From positions 1,488,001-1,552,000 of the forward strand of contig NZ_HG917868.1 in NCBI RefSeq assembly GCF_000577895.1: a DNA stretch of 64,000 nucleotides. Direction: 5' to 3'. The position numbers and the translations under genes are program-made. The notes beneath the pieces were generated by a model. That model searched no databases. It was not told the DNA's origin and saw only the letters and a program-made list of their open reading frames with translations. Every line of letters starts with the position of its first letter. Position 1 is the first letter of the stretch. Of this stretch, positions 17,949-26,696 are shown in pieces. This DNA comes from Clostridium bornimense (GTDB taxonomy: Bacteria; Bacillota; Clostridia; Clostridiales; Clostridiaceae).

Positions 17949-19769
17949 CTATAATTCAGTTAGTATTAATCCACTCTCTTTTATAAATCTAGATGGATCC
18001 ATAAAAGTTCCTCTTACAAACTTACATGAATAAACATATAAATTATCTATAGCTCTTGTAACAGCTACATAATATAATCTTCGTTCTTCTTCTACATCTT
18101 CATTATTACAATGAGGTAAGTTATCTTCATTAACATTAATCAAGAAAACATTTTTAAATTCCATACCTTTAACTCCATGAATAGTTGAAAGAATAACAGC
18201 ATCTTTATCTTCAACTTTACTATTTTCTAATGTTTCAGTATATTCTTTAACATATGATAATAAGTTTATTATTGTTTTATGTTCAGAAGCTATTTCTTGA
18301 AATTCTCTTACTATTTCTAATAAATCATCAATATTTACTTTATACTTAATAGAATATTCTTTTAAATAATCGAGATAACCTAAATCATTTAAAATTGTCG
18401 CGATAGCATATGATAGAGACTTAGTATTTAAATACTGTATATCTATTTTTAAATCTACTAACTTTTTTTCTTGATATGGTGGCAAATCATTTCTATCAAA
18501 ATAATTTTCAAATACATCACCTATCTCTAAACCTTTTATTTTTTCTAGAGAACTTCTACTAACATATCTAAATGGTTTATTTATTATTCTAAAAAAACTT
18601 TCTATATCATTGGTTTTTATTGATAATGATAAATAAGCTAGAATATCTTTACATATGAAATGATCAAAGAAATTATATGCTCGATCAAGATATCTAAAAG
18701 GTATATCACTTCTTATTAAATTATCTACTATAATTCTGCTTTCTTCATTAGTCCTATATATTATTGCAAAATCACTAAATGAAATCCCTTTATTTTCATT
18801 TTTTATTAATTTTATTTTACTTGTAATATCTTTACCTTCAATATCTTCTTTATCTGCAATAATGTATTTTACTACACCTTTTTCATTTCTATAACTTTCT
18901 ATTGTTTTGTCATTTCTACTTTCATTATATTTTATTACATCCCTAGACAAGTCTACTATTGATTTAGCACATCGATAATTTTTCTCTAAAAATATTTTTT
19001 CACCATTATCAAAAAAATCTGAGAACCTTACCATCGGCTCAGGATAAGCTCCTCTAAATGAATATATACATTGATCTTCATCTCCTACAGCATATATATA
19101 ATTTTCTTTATTTATAAGCTGTAAAAATTCTATTTGATTTTCATCACAATCTTGAAATTCATCTACCAGAATATATTTAAACAATTTTCTATATGACTCT
19201 AGTAACATTTCATTATTATATAAAAGATCTAAGGCTCTAATTTGTAAATCTTCAAAGTCATATAATCCTGCTGACTCCTTGAAATTCTCATAATCGTTAT
19301 ATATCTTTAAAAAAATCTCTTTATCTATTGATGTTTGAAATGACTCTTTACTATATCTTTTAGATTTATATGTACCAATAGCACTTATCATTTCTTTAAT
19401 CTTATCTTCACCAACATCTTTTAAGTGTGTATACAAACCTTTTTTAACTATATTATATGTATCATTAGTAGAAATCATCTTTATTTCTTCTTTTCTACTT
19501 AAAATTTTATAAAACAACCCATGAAATGTTCCAAAAAATGGAGTCTTAACTTTTTTAGTTTCTTCTTTATATCGCTTTTTCATTGAAACAGCAGCATTTT
19601 TAGTAAATGTTAATATTATTATATTATTTTCACTTACACCTTTCTCTTCAATTAGATACTGTACCCTTTTTAGAATCACTGTAGTTTTTCCAGCCCCCGG
19701 TGCAGCAACCACTAAGGCATTACAATCCTTAAAATTTATAGCATCAATTTGATTTTTATCTAATTTCAT
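17949..19769 (-). CDS. UvrD/PcrA-type ATP-dependent DNA helicase (short form)
   Basis: 606 residues against about 740 for PcrA. Superfamily 1 motifs are present in order: Q-motif region LDKNQIDAI, Walker A APGAGKTT (motif I), LTFTKNAA (Ia), LVDEFQDC (II), GDEDQCIYSFRGA (III), LEKNYRC (IV), VKGMEFKNVF (V) and YVAVTRAIDNLY (VI). It is a 3'-5' type SF1A helicase by family. The missing C-terminal ~130 residues would include the RNA polymerase/mismatch-repair interaction region of PcrA, so it is probably an accessory paralogue rather than the housekeeping PcrA. Confidence 0.9.
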   Translation of the reverse strand: MKLDKNQIDAINFKDCNALVVAAPGAGKTTVILKRVQYLIEEKGVSENNIIILTFTKNAAVSMKKRYKEETKKVKTPFFGTFHGLFYKILSRKEEIKMISTNDTYNIVKKGLYTHLKDVGEDKIKEMISAIGTYKSKRYSKESFQTSIDKEIFLKIYNDYENFKESAGLYDFEDLQIRALDLLYNNEMLLESYRKLFKYILVDEFQDCDENQIEFLQLINKENYIYAVGDEDQCIYSFRGAYPEPMVRFSDFFDNGEKIFLEKNYRCAKSIVDLSRDVIKYNESRNDKTIESYRNEKGVVKYIIADKEDIEGKDITSKIKLIKNENKGISFSDFAIIYRTNEESRIIVDNLIRSDIPFRYLDRAYNFFDHFICKDILAYLSLSIKTNDIESFFRIINKPFRYVSRSSLEKIKGLEIGDVFENYFDRNDLPPYQEKKLVDLKIDIQYLNTKSLSYAIATILNDLGYLDYLKEYSIKYKVNIDDLLEIVREFQEIASEHKTIINLLSYVKEYTETLENSKVEDKDAVILSTIHGVKGMEFKNVFLINVNEDNLPHCNNEDVEEERRLYYVAVTRAIDNLYVYSCKFVRGTFMDPSRFIKESGLILTEL

Positions 19770-19879
19770 CTATTATCTCCTAATAATATATTACTTTAGT
19801 ATTATATTATAAAATTATAACCATTTTAAAGTTTATATAAATCATTTTATATAATTTCATTTTGAAATTTAGTGATTAT

Positions 19880-19908
19880 TTGCAAATCTAATATACTTAT
19901 GCTACACT
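19880..19908 (+). promoter_or_regulatory. possible promoter of the HesB-like gene
   Basis: TTGCAA (19880-19885), a 17-base spacer and TACACT (19903-19908), 30 bases before the HesB-like start codon. It matches the consensus at four of six bases in each box. Confidence 0.4.
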
Positions 19909-19937
19909 TTCAACATCAAATATTTTAGGAGTTTACT

Positions 19938-20315
19938 ATGAACTTAAATTTTATAATAAATGATTCTGCAATAACGGAGTTAAAAAAACTATTAAATAAT
20001 AATCCTCAATATAAATATATTAGACTTTCTTTAGAAAAAGCATGTCACTCCAAATATACCGTCGGTATTACTCTTGATTATGAAAAAAGTGAGTCCAGTG
20101 ATATTTATGTAGATTATTATGGTATATCTATTATTTATAATGAAAATATCAACAAATACTTCAAAGATATCACTGTTATTTTCGAAGAAGATACATTTAA
20201 AATTAAATCTACTGCAATAAATAATAACTGTTCATCTTGCAACTGCAAAAAAGGTTGCTCATCTTGTCCTTCTTCTAAAAATGGCAATTGTAGTGGATGT
20301 AAAAATAATAGATAG
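19938..20315 (+). CDS. HesB/IscA-like protein with cysteine-rich tail
   Basis: 125 residues. Residues 1-95 follow the A-type iron-sulfur carrier fold (start FIINDSAITELKKLL, RLSLEKAC with Cys36 where IscA has its first ligand, then ITLDYEKSESSDI). The canonical C-terminal CxC is replaced by a longer tail with seven cysteines in CxxC and CxC spacing within the last 30 residues. AGGAG lies upstream of the ATG. It sits head to head with a helicase gene and convergent with thiI-nifS, so a role in iron-sulfur or persulfide handling is inferred. The tail could bind metal; no direct evidence. Confidence 0.65.
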   Translation: MNLNFIINDSAITELKKLLNNNPQYKYIRLSLEKACHSKYTVGITLDYEKSESSDIYVDYYGISIIYNENINKYFKDITVIFEEDTFKIKSTAINNNCSSCNCKKGCSSCPSSKNGNCSGCKNNR

Positions 20316-20341
20316 AAAATATAGAACTGTCGCACGGAAAA

Positions 20342-20368
20342 AGCTGCTACACTCTTCGTGCAACAGCT
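20342..20368 (-). terminator. terminator of the nifS-thiI operon
   Basis: On the minus strand AGCTGTTGCAC, loop GAAGA and GTGTAGCAGCT form an 11-bp stem with two G-T pairs, followed by TTTTT, nine bases after the thiI stop codon. Confidence 0.85.
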
Positions 20369-20377
20369 CATTCTTTA

Positions 20378-21526
20378 TTATAATGAAATAACTTCTAAAT
20401 CCTCTATCGCCTTATTCACTAGTCCTTCGATGTCTAACGCCTCTTCAGAAGCTTCTATATGTTTTAGAACCGGTCTTGTTTTAGGATGCTTTGGAACAAA
20501 AATCGTACAACAATCTTCATATGGTAATATTGAAGTATCATATGTACCTATTTCTCTAGATATATCAATTATATCTTCTTTATCCATAGAAATAAGTGGT
20601 CTAAAAGCAGGTCTATCTGAAACATTATCTGTAACTACAAGACTTTCCATAGTTTGTGATGCTACTTGACCTATACTTTCACCAGTTGTAACAGATTCAA
20701 ACTTTTCACTTTCAGCAATTTTACATGCAACTCTCATCATGAATCTTCTCATAATTATTGTTAATTCATCTTCTCTACATTTTTTCATTATTTCCATTTG
20801 AATTTCAGTAAATGGTACTACAAATAACTTCATTTCACCTGTATAATTCTTAAGAATTCGTGCAAGTTCTACAACCTTTTCTTTAGCCCTTTCTGAAGTA
20901 TATGGATGTGAATGATAATAAACTGCTGATACTTTCACTCCTCTTCTTGCCATAAGATATCCCGCAACTGGTGAATCTATTCCTCCTGAAAGCATAAGAA
21001 CAGTACCTCCATTAGTACCATATGGCATTCCACCTACAGCTTTTACTTTTTTAGAATATACATAAGCTGCCTTCTTTCTTACCTCTATATAAATTTTATT
21101 TTCTGGTTCTCTCACATCTACAGAGAGACTAGAATCACTTTGTAAGATTTGTGATCCTACATATCTACTAAGCTCCATAGAATTCATTGGAAATTCTTTA
21201 TTTGCTCTATTACTTTCAACTTTAAATGTTCCACCATTTAATTCTTTAGCACATGAAATTGCTGTATTACATATAGCTTCTAATTGAACTTCACATTCAT
21301 CTACTATACAAATTTCTTTTACTCCAAAAACTTTGCTTACCTTTTCTACAAGCAAATCTATATCTTCAGAATATATAAATGTTCTTCCATCATCTCTAAT
21401 AAATTCATAAGGAACATCCTTTAAAACTTTTTTTATATTTTCCATAAGCTTTTGTTCAAACTTATTTCTATTTAATCCCTTTAAAAAAATCTCTGATGCA
21501 TATTTTACTAAAATTAATTTTCTCAT
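20378..21526 (-). CDS. thiI: tRNA 4-thiouridine synthase ThiI
   Basis: 382 residues: N-terminal ferredoxin-like domain, THUMP domain (about 60-165) and PP-loop AMP-pyrophosphatase domain with LMLSGGIDSPVAG. A cysteine pair in DCCTIF near residue 345 corresponds to conserved cysteines of the short form. The C-terminal rhodanese domain of E. coli ThiI is absent, as is usual in Firmicutes, so the partner desulfurase must supply sulfur. Its ATG overlaps the stop of the desulfurase gene (ATGA), giving coupled expression. It makes s4U8 in tRNA. Confidence 0.95.
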   Translation of the reverse strand: MRKLILVKYASEIFLKGLNRNKFEQKLMENIKKVLKDVPYEFIRDDGRTFIYSEDIDLLVEKVSKVFGVKEICIVDECEVQLEAICNTAISCAKELNGGTFKVESNRANKEFPMNSMELSRYVGSQILQSDSSLSVDVREPENKIYIEVRKKAAYVYSKKVKAVGGMPYGTNGGTVLMLSGGIDSPVAGYLMARRGVKVSAVYYHSHPYTSERAKEKVVELARILKNYTGEMKLFVVPFTEIQMEIMKKCREDELTIIMRRFMMRVACKIAESEKFESVTTGESIGQVASQTMESLVVTDNVSDRPAFRPLISMDKEDIIDISREIGTYDTSILPYEDCCTIFVPKHPKTRPVLKHIEASEEALDIEGLVNKAIEDLEVISL

Positions 21527-22665
21527 CTTTTTATTCTCCTTAAAAATGTTAATGACTGTTTTAATATTTCTATAACTTTATCTACTTCTTCTATTTTATT
21601 ATCTTCTGAAAATGAAAATCTTATAGCTCCTTCAATATATTTGTTATTCAATCCCATTGCCTTAAGAACATAACTTCCACTTCTTGCTGAAAGTTTAGAT
21701 GTACAAGCTGATCCTGTAGCAACATATACATCTTCTTCTTCTAATAAATGCAATAGTACTTCTGCTCTAATTCCTTCAAAAGATACATTAAGAATATATG
21801 GAGAAAACATTTCATCTACTGGGCTATTTATATGTGAACCATCTATCTCTTTTAATCTACTAATCATATATTCTTTTAATTTTAATACATAATTAAAGTT
21901 CTTATCTCTATTTTCACTTACAATTCTAGCTGCTTTCTCCATACCTATAACTCCTGCTATATTTTCAGTACCAGCTCTTAGACCTTTTTCTTGACTTCCA
22001 CCTTTAATAATAGAGTTTAAGTTTAACCCAAATTTAATATAACAAAATCCGACTCCATTTGGTCCGTGAATCTTATGACCTGATGCAGTAAGTAAATCTA
22101 TGTCCATATCTTTTACATCAATTGTAATTTTTCCGAAACTTTGTACTGCATCTACATGAAATTTAGCTCTTTTACTACATGATCTTATCGTCGCTGCTAT
22201 ACTTTTAATATCTTGAATAGATCCAACTTCATTATTAACATGCATTATAGAAACTAAAACCGTATCTTTACAAATTGCTTTAGTTAATTGTTCTAAAGAT
22301 ATTTGCCCCTTATTATCTAAGTCAAGATAAGTAACCTTTACCCCGTATTTTTCCAACTCCTCTGAAACCTTAAGTACTGAATGATGCTCAAACCTAGTTG
22401 TTATTAAGTGATTTCCTGGTTTCAACAATCCCTTTAATATAAGATTATTTCCTTCACTTCCACCTGATGTGAAAAACACTTCATTTTTACCACAATTTAT
22501 TATATTAGAGATACTTTCTCTACTTTTATCTAATCTTTTTTCGCATTTTACACCCATTTTATGAATAGATGATGGATTTGCAAAATACATTCTCATTCCA
22601 TCTGCTACTTCACTTATTACTTCTTCATAAGGTTTAGTAGTAGATGCATTATCAAAATAAATCAT
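21523..22665 (-). CDS. cysteine desulfurase (NifS/IscS-like), ThiI partner
   Basis: 380 residues of the class V aminotransferase fold. The PLP lysine is in ASGHKIHGPNG and the catalytic cysteine in ATGSACTSK. It releases sulfur from cysteine as an enzyme persulfide. Direct overlap with thiI indicates it is the dedicated NifZ-type donor for tRNA thiolation, as in Bacillus. It is paralogous to the desulfurase at 26697-27821. Confidence 0.93.
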   Translation of the reverse strand: MIYFDNASTTKPYEEVISEVADGMRMYFANPSSIHKMGVKCEKRLDKSRESISNIINCGKNEVFFTSGGSEGNNLILKGLLKPGNHLITTRFEHHSVLKVSEELEKYGVKVTYLDLDNKGQISLEQLTKAICKDTVLVSIMHVNNEVGSIQDIKSIAATIRSCSKRAKFHVDAVQSFGKITIDVKDMDIDLLTASGHKIHGPNGVGFCYIKFGLNLNSIIKGGSQEKGLRAGTENIAGVIGMEKAARIVSENRDKNFNYVLKLKEYMISRLKEIDGSHINSPVDEMFSPYILNVSFEGIRAEVLLHLLEEEDVYVATGSACTSKLSARSGSYVLKAMGLNNKYIEGAIRFSFSEDNKIEEVDKVIEILKQSLTFLRRIKR

Positions 22666-22726
22666 ATCTTTGCTCCTTTTTTATATTTCCTATAGGCTTT
22701 CTTGGTTATTAGAAAAAACTTATCTA

Positions 22727-22761
22727 TTAATATATAATAACAGAAATTTATTATATATTAA
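22727..22761. promoter_or_regulatory. inverted repeat in the nifS/yitT divergent promoter region
   Basis: TTAATATATAATAA and its exact 14-base complement are separated by 7 bases, midway between divergent genes. Each arm carries a TATAAT-like -10 sequence in opposite directions. It may be an operator or paired -10 boxes. It is pure A/T so coincidence cannot be excluded. Confidence 0.35.
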
Positions 22762-22831
22762 AGTTATATTCATAACCTTATGTAACTTCGTGCATAATAA
22801 TTCTATACATTATTTTAGGAGCTGTTATTAA

Positions 22832-23692
22832 GTGAAATTTTTTAATCGTGATAAATTCAAACAAATACTTTTCATATTGGTAGGATGTACTATTAATTCT
22901 CTAGCAATAAATATCTTTTTAGTAAACGCAAATCTCTTAAGTGGTGGCGTTTCTGGTATAGCTTTAATTGTACAGTATTTAACCTCTATTCCTGCAGGAT
23001 ATACTACATTAATTTTAAATATACCACTTTTAATACTAAGTTATTTTAAAATAAATAAGTCTTTCACATTCTTCACCATTATAGGCACATTAGGATCTGT
23101 TGTTACACTAATACTTACAACAAATATGCAAAAATTTATAACTCTCAAGGATCCATTACTATTATCTATATATGGAGGTGTACTACAAGGAATTGGGATT
23201 GGCATAGTTTTTGTTTATAATGGATCTACAGGCGGATTAGATATAATAACTGCCTTAATAAAAAAACATAAGGAAGATATTAACATAGGAACAGTTTCTT
23301 TCCTCTTAAATGGTATTATCGTTCTAATTGGCTGCTTTATTTTCGGGATTTCAATAGCATTATACACATTATTACTTATGTATATAAGCAGTTTTACTCT
23401 TGATAAAACCATTCAAATATTTAATAGAAAAAGACTTGTTTTAATAATTTCAGACAAAGAACCAGAAGTAACTAGGCGTATTATGGATAAAGTTCAAAGA
23501 GGTGTCACTCTACTTTATGGTGAAGGTGCTTATACAAAAGAAAAACGTAACATTATATATACTATTGTTGAAATTTCACAATTACCTGCTGTTAAACAAA
23601 TAGTTCGTAATGAAGACATTAATGCTTTTATAACTGTATTAGATGTAAGTGACGTAGAAGGATTAGGATTTAAGAAAAATTTGCCGTTATAA
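22832..23692 (+). CDS. YitT-family membrane protein
   Basis: 286 residues from a GTG with AGGAG 10 bases upstream. Residues 1-200 hold five or six transmembrane helices with the conserved NLLSGGVSGIAL and YNGSTGGLDI motifs of the YitT (DUF161) family; residues 205-286 are the cytosolic DUF2179 domain (DKVQRGVTLLYGEGAY). Possible transporter; the substrate is unknown. It is monocistronic and convergent with the Nudix-like gene. Confidence 0.9.
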   Translation: MKFFNRDKFKQILFILVGCTINSLAINIFLVNANLLSGGVSGIALIVQYLTSIPAGYTTLILNIPLLILSYFKINKSFTFFTIIGTLGSVVTLILTTNMQKFITLKDPLLLSIYGGVLQGIGIGIVFVYNGSTGGLDIITALIKKHKEDINIGTVSFLLNGIIVLIGCFIFGISIALYTLLLMYISSFTLDKTIQIFNRKRLVLIISDKEPEVTRRIMDKVQRGVTLLYGEGAYTKEKRNIIYTIVEISQLPAVKQIVRNEDINAFITVLDVSDVEGLGFKKNLPL

Positions 23693-23697
23693 TAAGT

Positions 23698-23730
23698 TAG
23701 CCATCAAAGTTATTAATACTCTGATGGCTA
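23698..23730. terminator. hairpin between convergent genes
   Basis: TAGCCATCA and TGATGGCTA form a 9-bp stem with a 15-base loop between the stops of yitT (+) and the Nudix-like gene (-). The T-tracts on both sides are poor, so it is a weak bidirectional terminator candidate. Confidence 0.5.
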
Positions 23731-23734
23731 TATA

Positions 23735-24118
23735 CTACATTGTTTTAAAAAATTCGGATAATATTTTTTCTTCAATATCAGAAAAACTATATTCTTTTAA
23801 ATTTTTTTCCTTAATCCAACTGAATTCATTAATATCAGCACTGCATACTATTTGTTCTTTTAACTTTCCAGAGAAAACAATATTTTTATTATCTCCTTCT
23901 TCATATACTTTGTAAGGAAGCAAATCAAAAATGTTACACTTTAAATCCTTACCTACAGCTTTTGTTATGTACTTTTCAGGATCTTGTTTTTCTGTTATGT
24001 CTTTACTTAATATAGACCAAACTTTTGGCTCGAATTTTTTACTTTTTCCCTTTTGTACTATTAATACGTTCTTAAAATCATCATAAATAATAATGGAACT
24101 TTTTATTTTTTTACCCAT
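23735..24118 (-). CDS. Nudix-fold protein with degenerate Nudix box
   Basis: 127 residues. The strand order (SIIIYDDFKNVLIVQKGK, then WSILSKDI, then ITKAVGKDLKC, then INEFSWIKEKNL) follows the Nudix hydrolase fold. The catalytic box (GxxxxxExxxxxxxREUxEExGU) is not recognisable: the REUxEE core reads ITKAVGKD. It is therefore probably a non-catalytic binding or regulatory member. Isolated gene next to yitT. Confidence 0.6.
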   Translation of the reverse strand: MGKKIKSSIIIYDDFKNVLIVQKGKSKKFEPKVWSILSKDITEKQDPEKYITKAVGKDLKCNIFDLLPYKVYEEGDNKNIVFSGKLKEQIVCSADINEFSWIKEKNLKEYSFSDIEEKILSEFFKTM

Positions 24119-24247
24119 ATATGTATCCCCCTTTAATAAACAAGCTGCCCCTAGTTTAAAAAGTTACTCTCATATACATATTATATAATCATACAAGATA
24201 AATATAAATACTTTTTTAGAATTTTTGATTAATTTTTGGATAAATTT

Positions 24248-24277
24248 ATTAACTCCTTAGAAAACTAAGGAGTTAAT
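24248..24277 (-). terminator. terminator of the ssb gene
   Basis: A perfect 13-bp stem with an AAAA loop on the plus strand (ATTAACTCCTTAG / CTAAGGAGTTAAT), two bases after the ssb stop. The U-tract on the minus strand is interrupted. Confidence 0.7.
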
Positions 24278-24279
24278 TG

Positions 24280-24609
24280 CTATATTATGTCTTTTTTGGA
24301 ATCGATAAAAGTAAAATCTTCCATAATAATAGAAGTAGTATAAACTTTAATACCATCATTATTGAAATAACTTCCAGTGCTAATCTTACCTTCTACTGCT
24401 AACTTTTGACCTTTATGTACATTTCTTGATAGAATTTCAGCTTTTTTACCAAATGCCACTACATCGACAAATGTTGTTTTTTTCTCTTTAGTTGATATTA
24501 CATATTCATTAACAGCTAATGTAAATCTTGTATATGGAATTTCTCCGTCCTTAGATTTACATAATTCCAACTCTCTAGTTACATTGCCTATAAGACTTAC
24601 TCTATTCAT
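24280..24609 (-). CDS. ssb: single-stranded DNA-binding protein (short paralogue)
   Basis: 109 residues. The OB-fold begins MNRVSLIGNVTRELEL and includes YTRFTLAVNEY and AVEGKISTGSY, as in SSB. The ATG at 24609 is chosen because AAGGAGG is 9 bases upstream; the GTG at 24615 is too close. It lacks the long Gly-rich linker and acidic DIPF tip that recruit partner proteins, so it is likely a second SSB, perhaps for competence or special DNA metabolism, rather than the replication SSB. Confidence 0.88.
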   Translation of the reverse strand: MNRVSLIGNVTRELELCKSKDGEIPYTRFTLAVNEYVISTKEKKTTFVDVVAFGKKAEILSRNVHKGQKLAVEGKISTGSYFNNDGIKVYTTSIIMEDFTFIDSKKDII

Positions 24610-24749
24610 ATTCACATTCCTCCTTGAGATTACTGATATCTACATTATTAACACAAATGTATGTTCTCTATACACTTTTTTAAAAAAATTTTAAAAATTA
24701 TTAATTCCGTGATAAACTTATTATATAAAATATAGGAAAAGGTGATAAA

Positions 24750-25676
24750 ATGAGTAATATAATTAAGAATGTTACAGATATAATCGGTAATACACCATTA
24801 ATGGAATTATGCAAACTTAACAAACTAAATAATTGTAACTCCACAATACTTGCAAAACTAGAATTTCTTAATCCTGGTGGAAGTATAAAAGATAGAATAG
24901 CATTATCTATGATAGAAGACGCTGAAAAAAAAGGATTAATTAATAAAGATACTACTATTATTGAACCAACTAGCGGAAATACTGGAATAGGCCTTAGCTG
25001 TGTAGCTGCATCTAAAGGATATAAAGTAATACTAACAATGCCTGATACAATGAGCATAGAAAGACGTACTCTTTTAAAGGCTTACGGTGCTGATGTAATT
25101 TTGACAGATGGAGATTTAGGAATGCAAGGTTCCATTGATAAAGCTAATGAATTGGCAAAAGAGATTGGTAATGCCTTTATCCCTCAACAATTTTGTAATA
25201 GTTCAAATGTACAAGCACATAAACTTAAAACTGCAGAAGAAATATGGAAAGATACTGATGGAAATATTGATTTCTTTATAGCTGGTGTTGGTAGTGGCGG
25301 AACTTTGACAGGGGTTGGTCAGTATCTTAAAGAAAAAAATCCAAACATACAAATAGTAGCTGTTGAACCTGCATCTTCTCCATTATTATCTGGTGGAAAA
25401 TCAGCTCCACACAAACTTCAAGGATTAGGAGCAAATTTTATACCTGAAATATTAGATATGTCAATAATAGATAGAATTATACCTGTCTCTAATGATGATG
25501 CTTATAAAATGACTAGAGAAATTGCAAGAGTAGAAGGATTGTTAGTTGGTATTTCATCTGGTGCCGTAATGCATGCTGCATTATCTCTAGGAAAAAAATT
25601 TAAAAATAAGACAATAGTAACAGTATTTGCAGACTCTGGTGAGCGCTATCTTTCTACACCTAACTTATTTAAATAG
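24750..25676 (+). CDS. cysK: cysteine synthase A (O-acetylserine sulfhydrylase)
   Basis: 308 residues. The PLP lysine lies in NPGGSIKDRIA, the phosphate-binding loop in PTSGNTGIGL and the substrate loop in GSGGTLTGVG. It makes cysteine from O-acetylserine and sulfide. AAGGTG precedes the ATG. It stands next to the sulfur-transfer genes that consume cysteine. No serine acetyltransferase (cysE) is adjacent. No T-box or S-box is seen in the short upstream region. Confidence 0.95.
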   Translation: MSNIIKNVTDIIGNTPLMELCKLNKLNNCNSTILAKLEFLNPGGSIKDRIALSMIEDAEKKGLINKDTTIIEPTSGNTGIGLSCVAASKGYKVILTMPDTMSIERRTLLKAYGADVILTDGDLGMQGSIDKANELAKEIGNAFIPQQFCNSSNVQAHKLKTAEEIWKDTDGNIDFFIAGVGSGGTLTGVGQYLKEKNPNIQIVAVEPASSPLLSGGKSAPHKLQGLGANFIPEILDMSIIDRIIPVSNDDAYKMTREIARVEGLLVGISSGAVMHAALSLGKKFKNKTIVTVFADSGERYLSTPNLFK

Positions 25677-25684
25677 AAATTTAA

Positions 25685-25734
25685 AAGGAACATATCTACC
25701 ACAATAAATTTTCGTCATAGATAGTTCCTTTTTT
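25685..25734 (+). terminator. terminator of cysK
   Basis: AAGGAAC and GTTCCTT, extended by an inner TATCTA/TAGATA pairing with a one-base bulge, are followed by TTTTTT. It starts 9 bases after the cysK stop. Confidence 0.85.
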
Positions 25735-25749
25735 AGAACACAAGATATT

Positions 25750-25828
25750 GCACAGGTTAGAAGGCACAGGGCACAAGTAAGGTTAATTTTCCCTATCAGG
25801 AATTTCATCCATACCTGTGCCTTGTGCC
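25750..25828. repeat. overlapping inverted repeats in the cysK/ttcA gap
   Basis: GCACAGGT (25750), GGCACAGG (25763) and GGCACAAG (25770) can each pair with part of CCTGTGCCTTGTGCC (25814-25828), in mutually exclusive registers. The segment is GC-richer than its surroundings. It may be a degenerate dispersed repeat or a structured 3' region of the convergent transcripts. Confidence 0.4.
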
Positions 25829-25857
25829 ATCATACTTATACCCAAGCCTCTCTTTTC

Positions 25858-26688
25858 TTATAATTCATCATAATCATCTAAGAAGCTTTTTTCAATTCCA
25901 TCTTTCTCATATCCAATAATAGTATTTAAATTCACATTATGAACACTTCTAAATATATTTAACTCTATGTTAGGATTCATTTTTCTAAACTTTTTGATAA
26001 GTACTTTCATCTCTTGTCTTTTTGAGCCCCCACCACTGTCACCTAACATACAATTTTCAGTTAATCTACAAGCACATTTTATAAATTTTAATTCATTACT
26101 ATTTTGCCAAGTTATAATATCCTGTTCTCTTATTAAATATAGCGGTCTTATAACTTCCATACCTTCATAATTCTGACTATGTAGCTTTGGCATCATTGTT
26201 TTTAACTGACCGTTGTATAGCATACTCATCAAAATAGTTTCTATAACATCATCAAAATGATGGCCTAAAGCTATTTTATTACATCCTAGCCTCTGTGCAT
26301 GCTTATATAAGTACCCTCGTCTCATTCTAGCACATAAATAACAAGGAGATTCATCTATTTCTGCTACAATATCATATATTTTTGTTTCAAATATAGTTAT
26401 AGGAATATTTAATAGCTTTGCATTATCTTCAATAATCTTTCTATTATATTCATTATACCCAGGATCCATAACTAAAAATTCTAAATCAAACTTTATATGT
26501 CCATGAACTTGTAATTCTTGCATACATTTTGCAAGAAGCATTGAATCCTTTCCACCTGATATACAAACAGCTATTTTATCGCCTTCTTTTATTAGTTCAT
26601 ATTCTTTGATTCCTTTAATAAACTTAGACCAAATTTTCTTTCTATATTTTTTTATAATACTTCTTTCAACTTCTTTATACTTTTCCAT
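25858..26688 (-). CDS. TtcA-like tRNA thiolation PP-loop enzyme
   Basis: 276 residues. The PP-loop is ISGGKDSML (about 43-51). A CxxC (CYLCARMRR) and a later cysteine in KCACRL match the TtcA family, whose cysteines hold a 4Fe-4S cluster; the GHHFDDVIET motif is also conserved. TtcA proteins make 2-thiocytidine in tRNA. It follows a cysteine desulfurase by 8 bases, so sulfur supply is built into the operon. Confidence 0.82.
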   Translation of the reverse strand: MEKYKEVERSIIKKYRKKIWSKFIKGIKEYELIKEGDKIAVCISGGKDSMLLAKCMQELQVHGHIKFDLEFLVMDPGYNEYNRKIIEDNAKLLNIPITIFETKIYDIVAEIDESPCYLCARMRRGYLYKHAQRLGCNKIALGHHFDDVIETILMSMLYNGQLKTMMPKLHSQNYEGMEVIRPLYLIREQDIITWQNSNELKFIKCACRLTENCMLGDSGGGSKRQEMKVLIKKFRKMNPNIELNIFRSVHNVNLNTIIGYEKDGIEKSFLDDYDEL

Positions 26689-26696
26689 ACTACATC

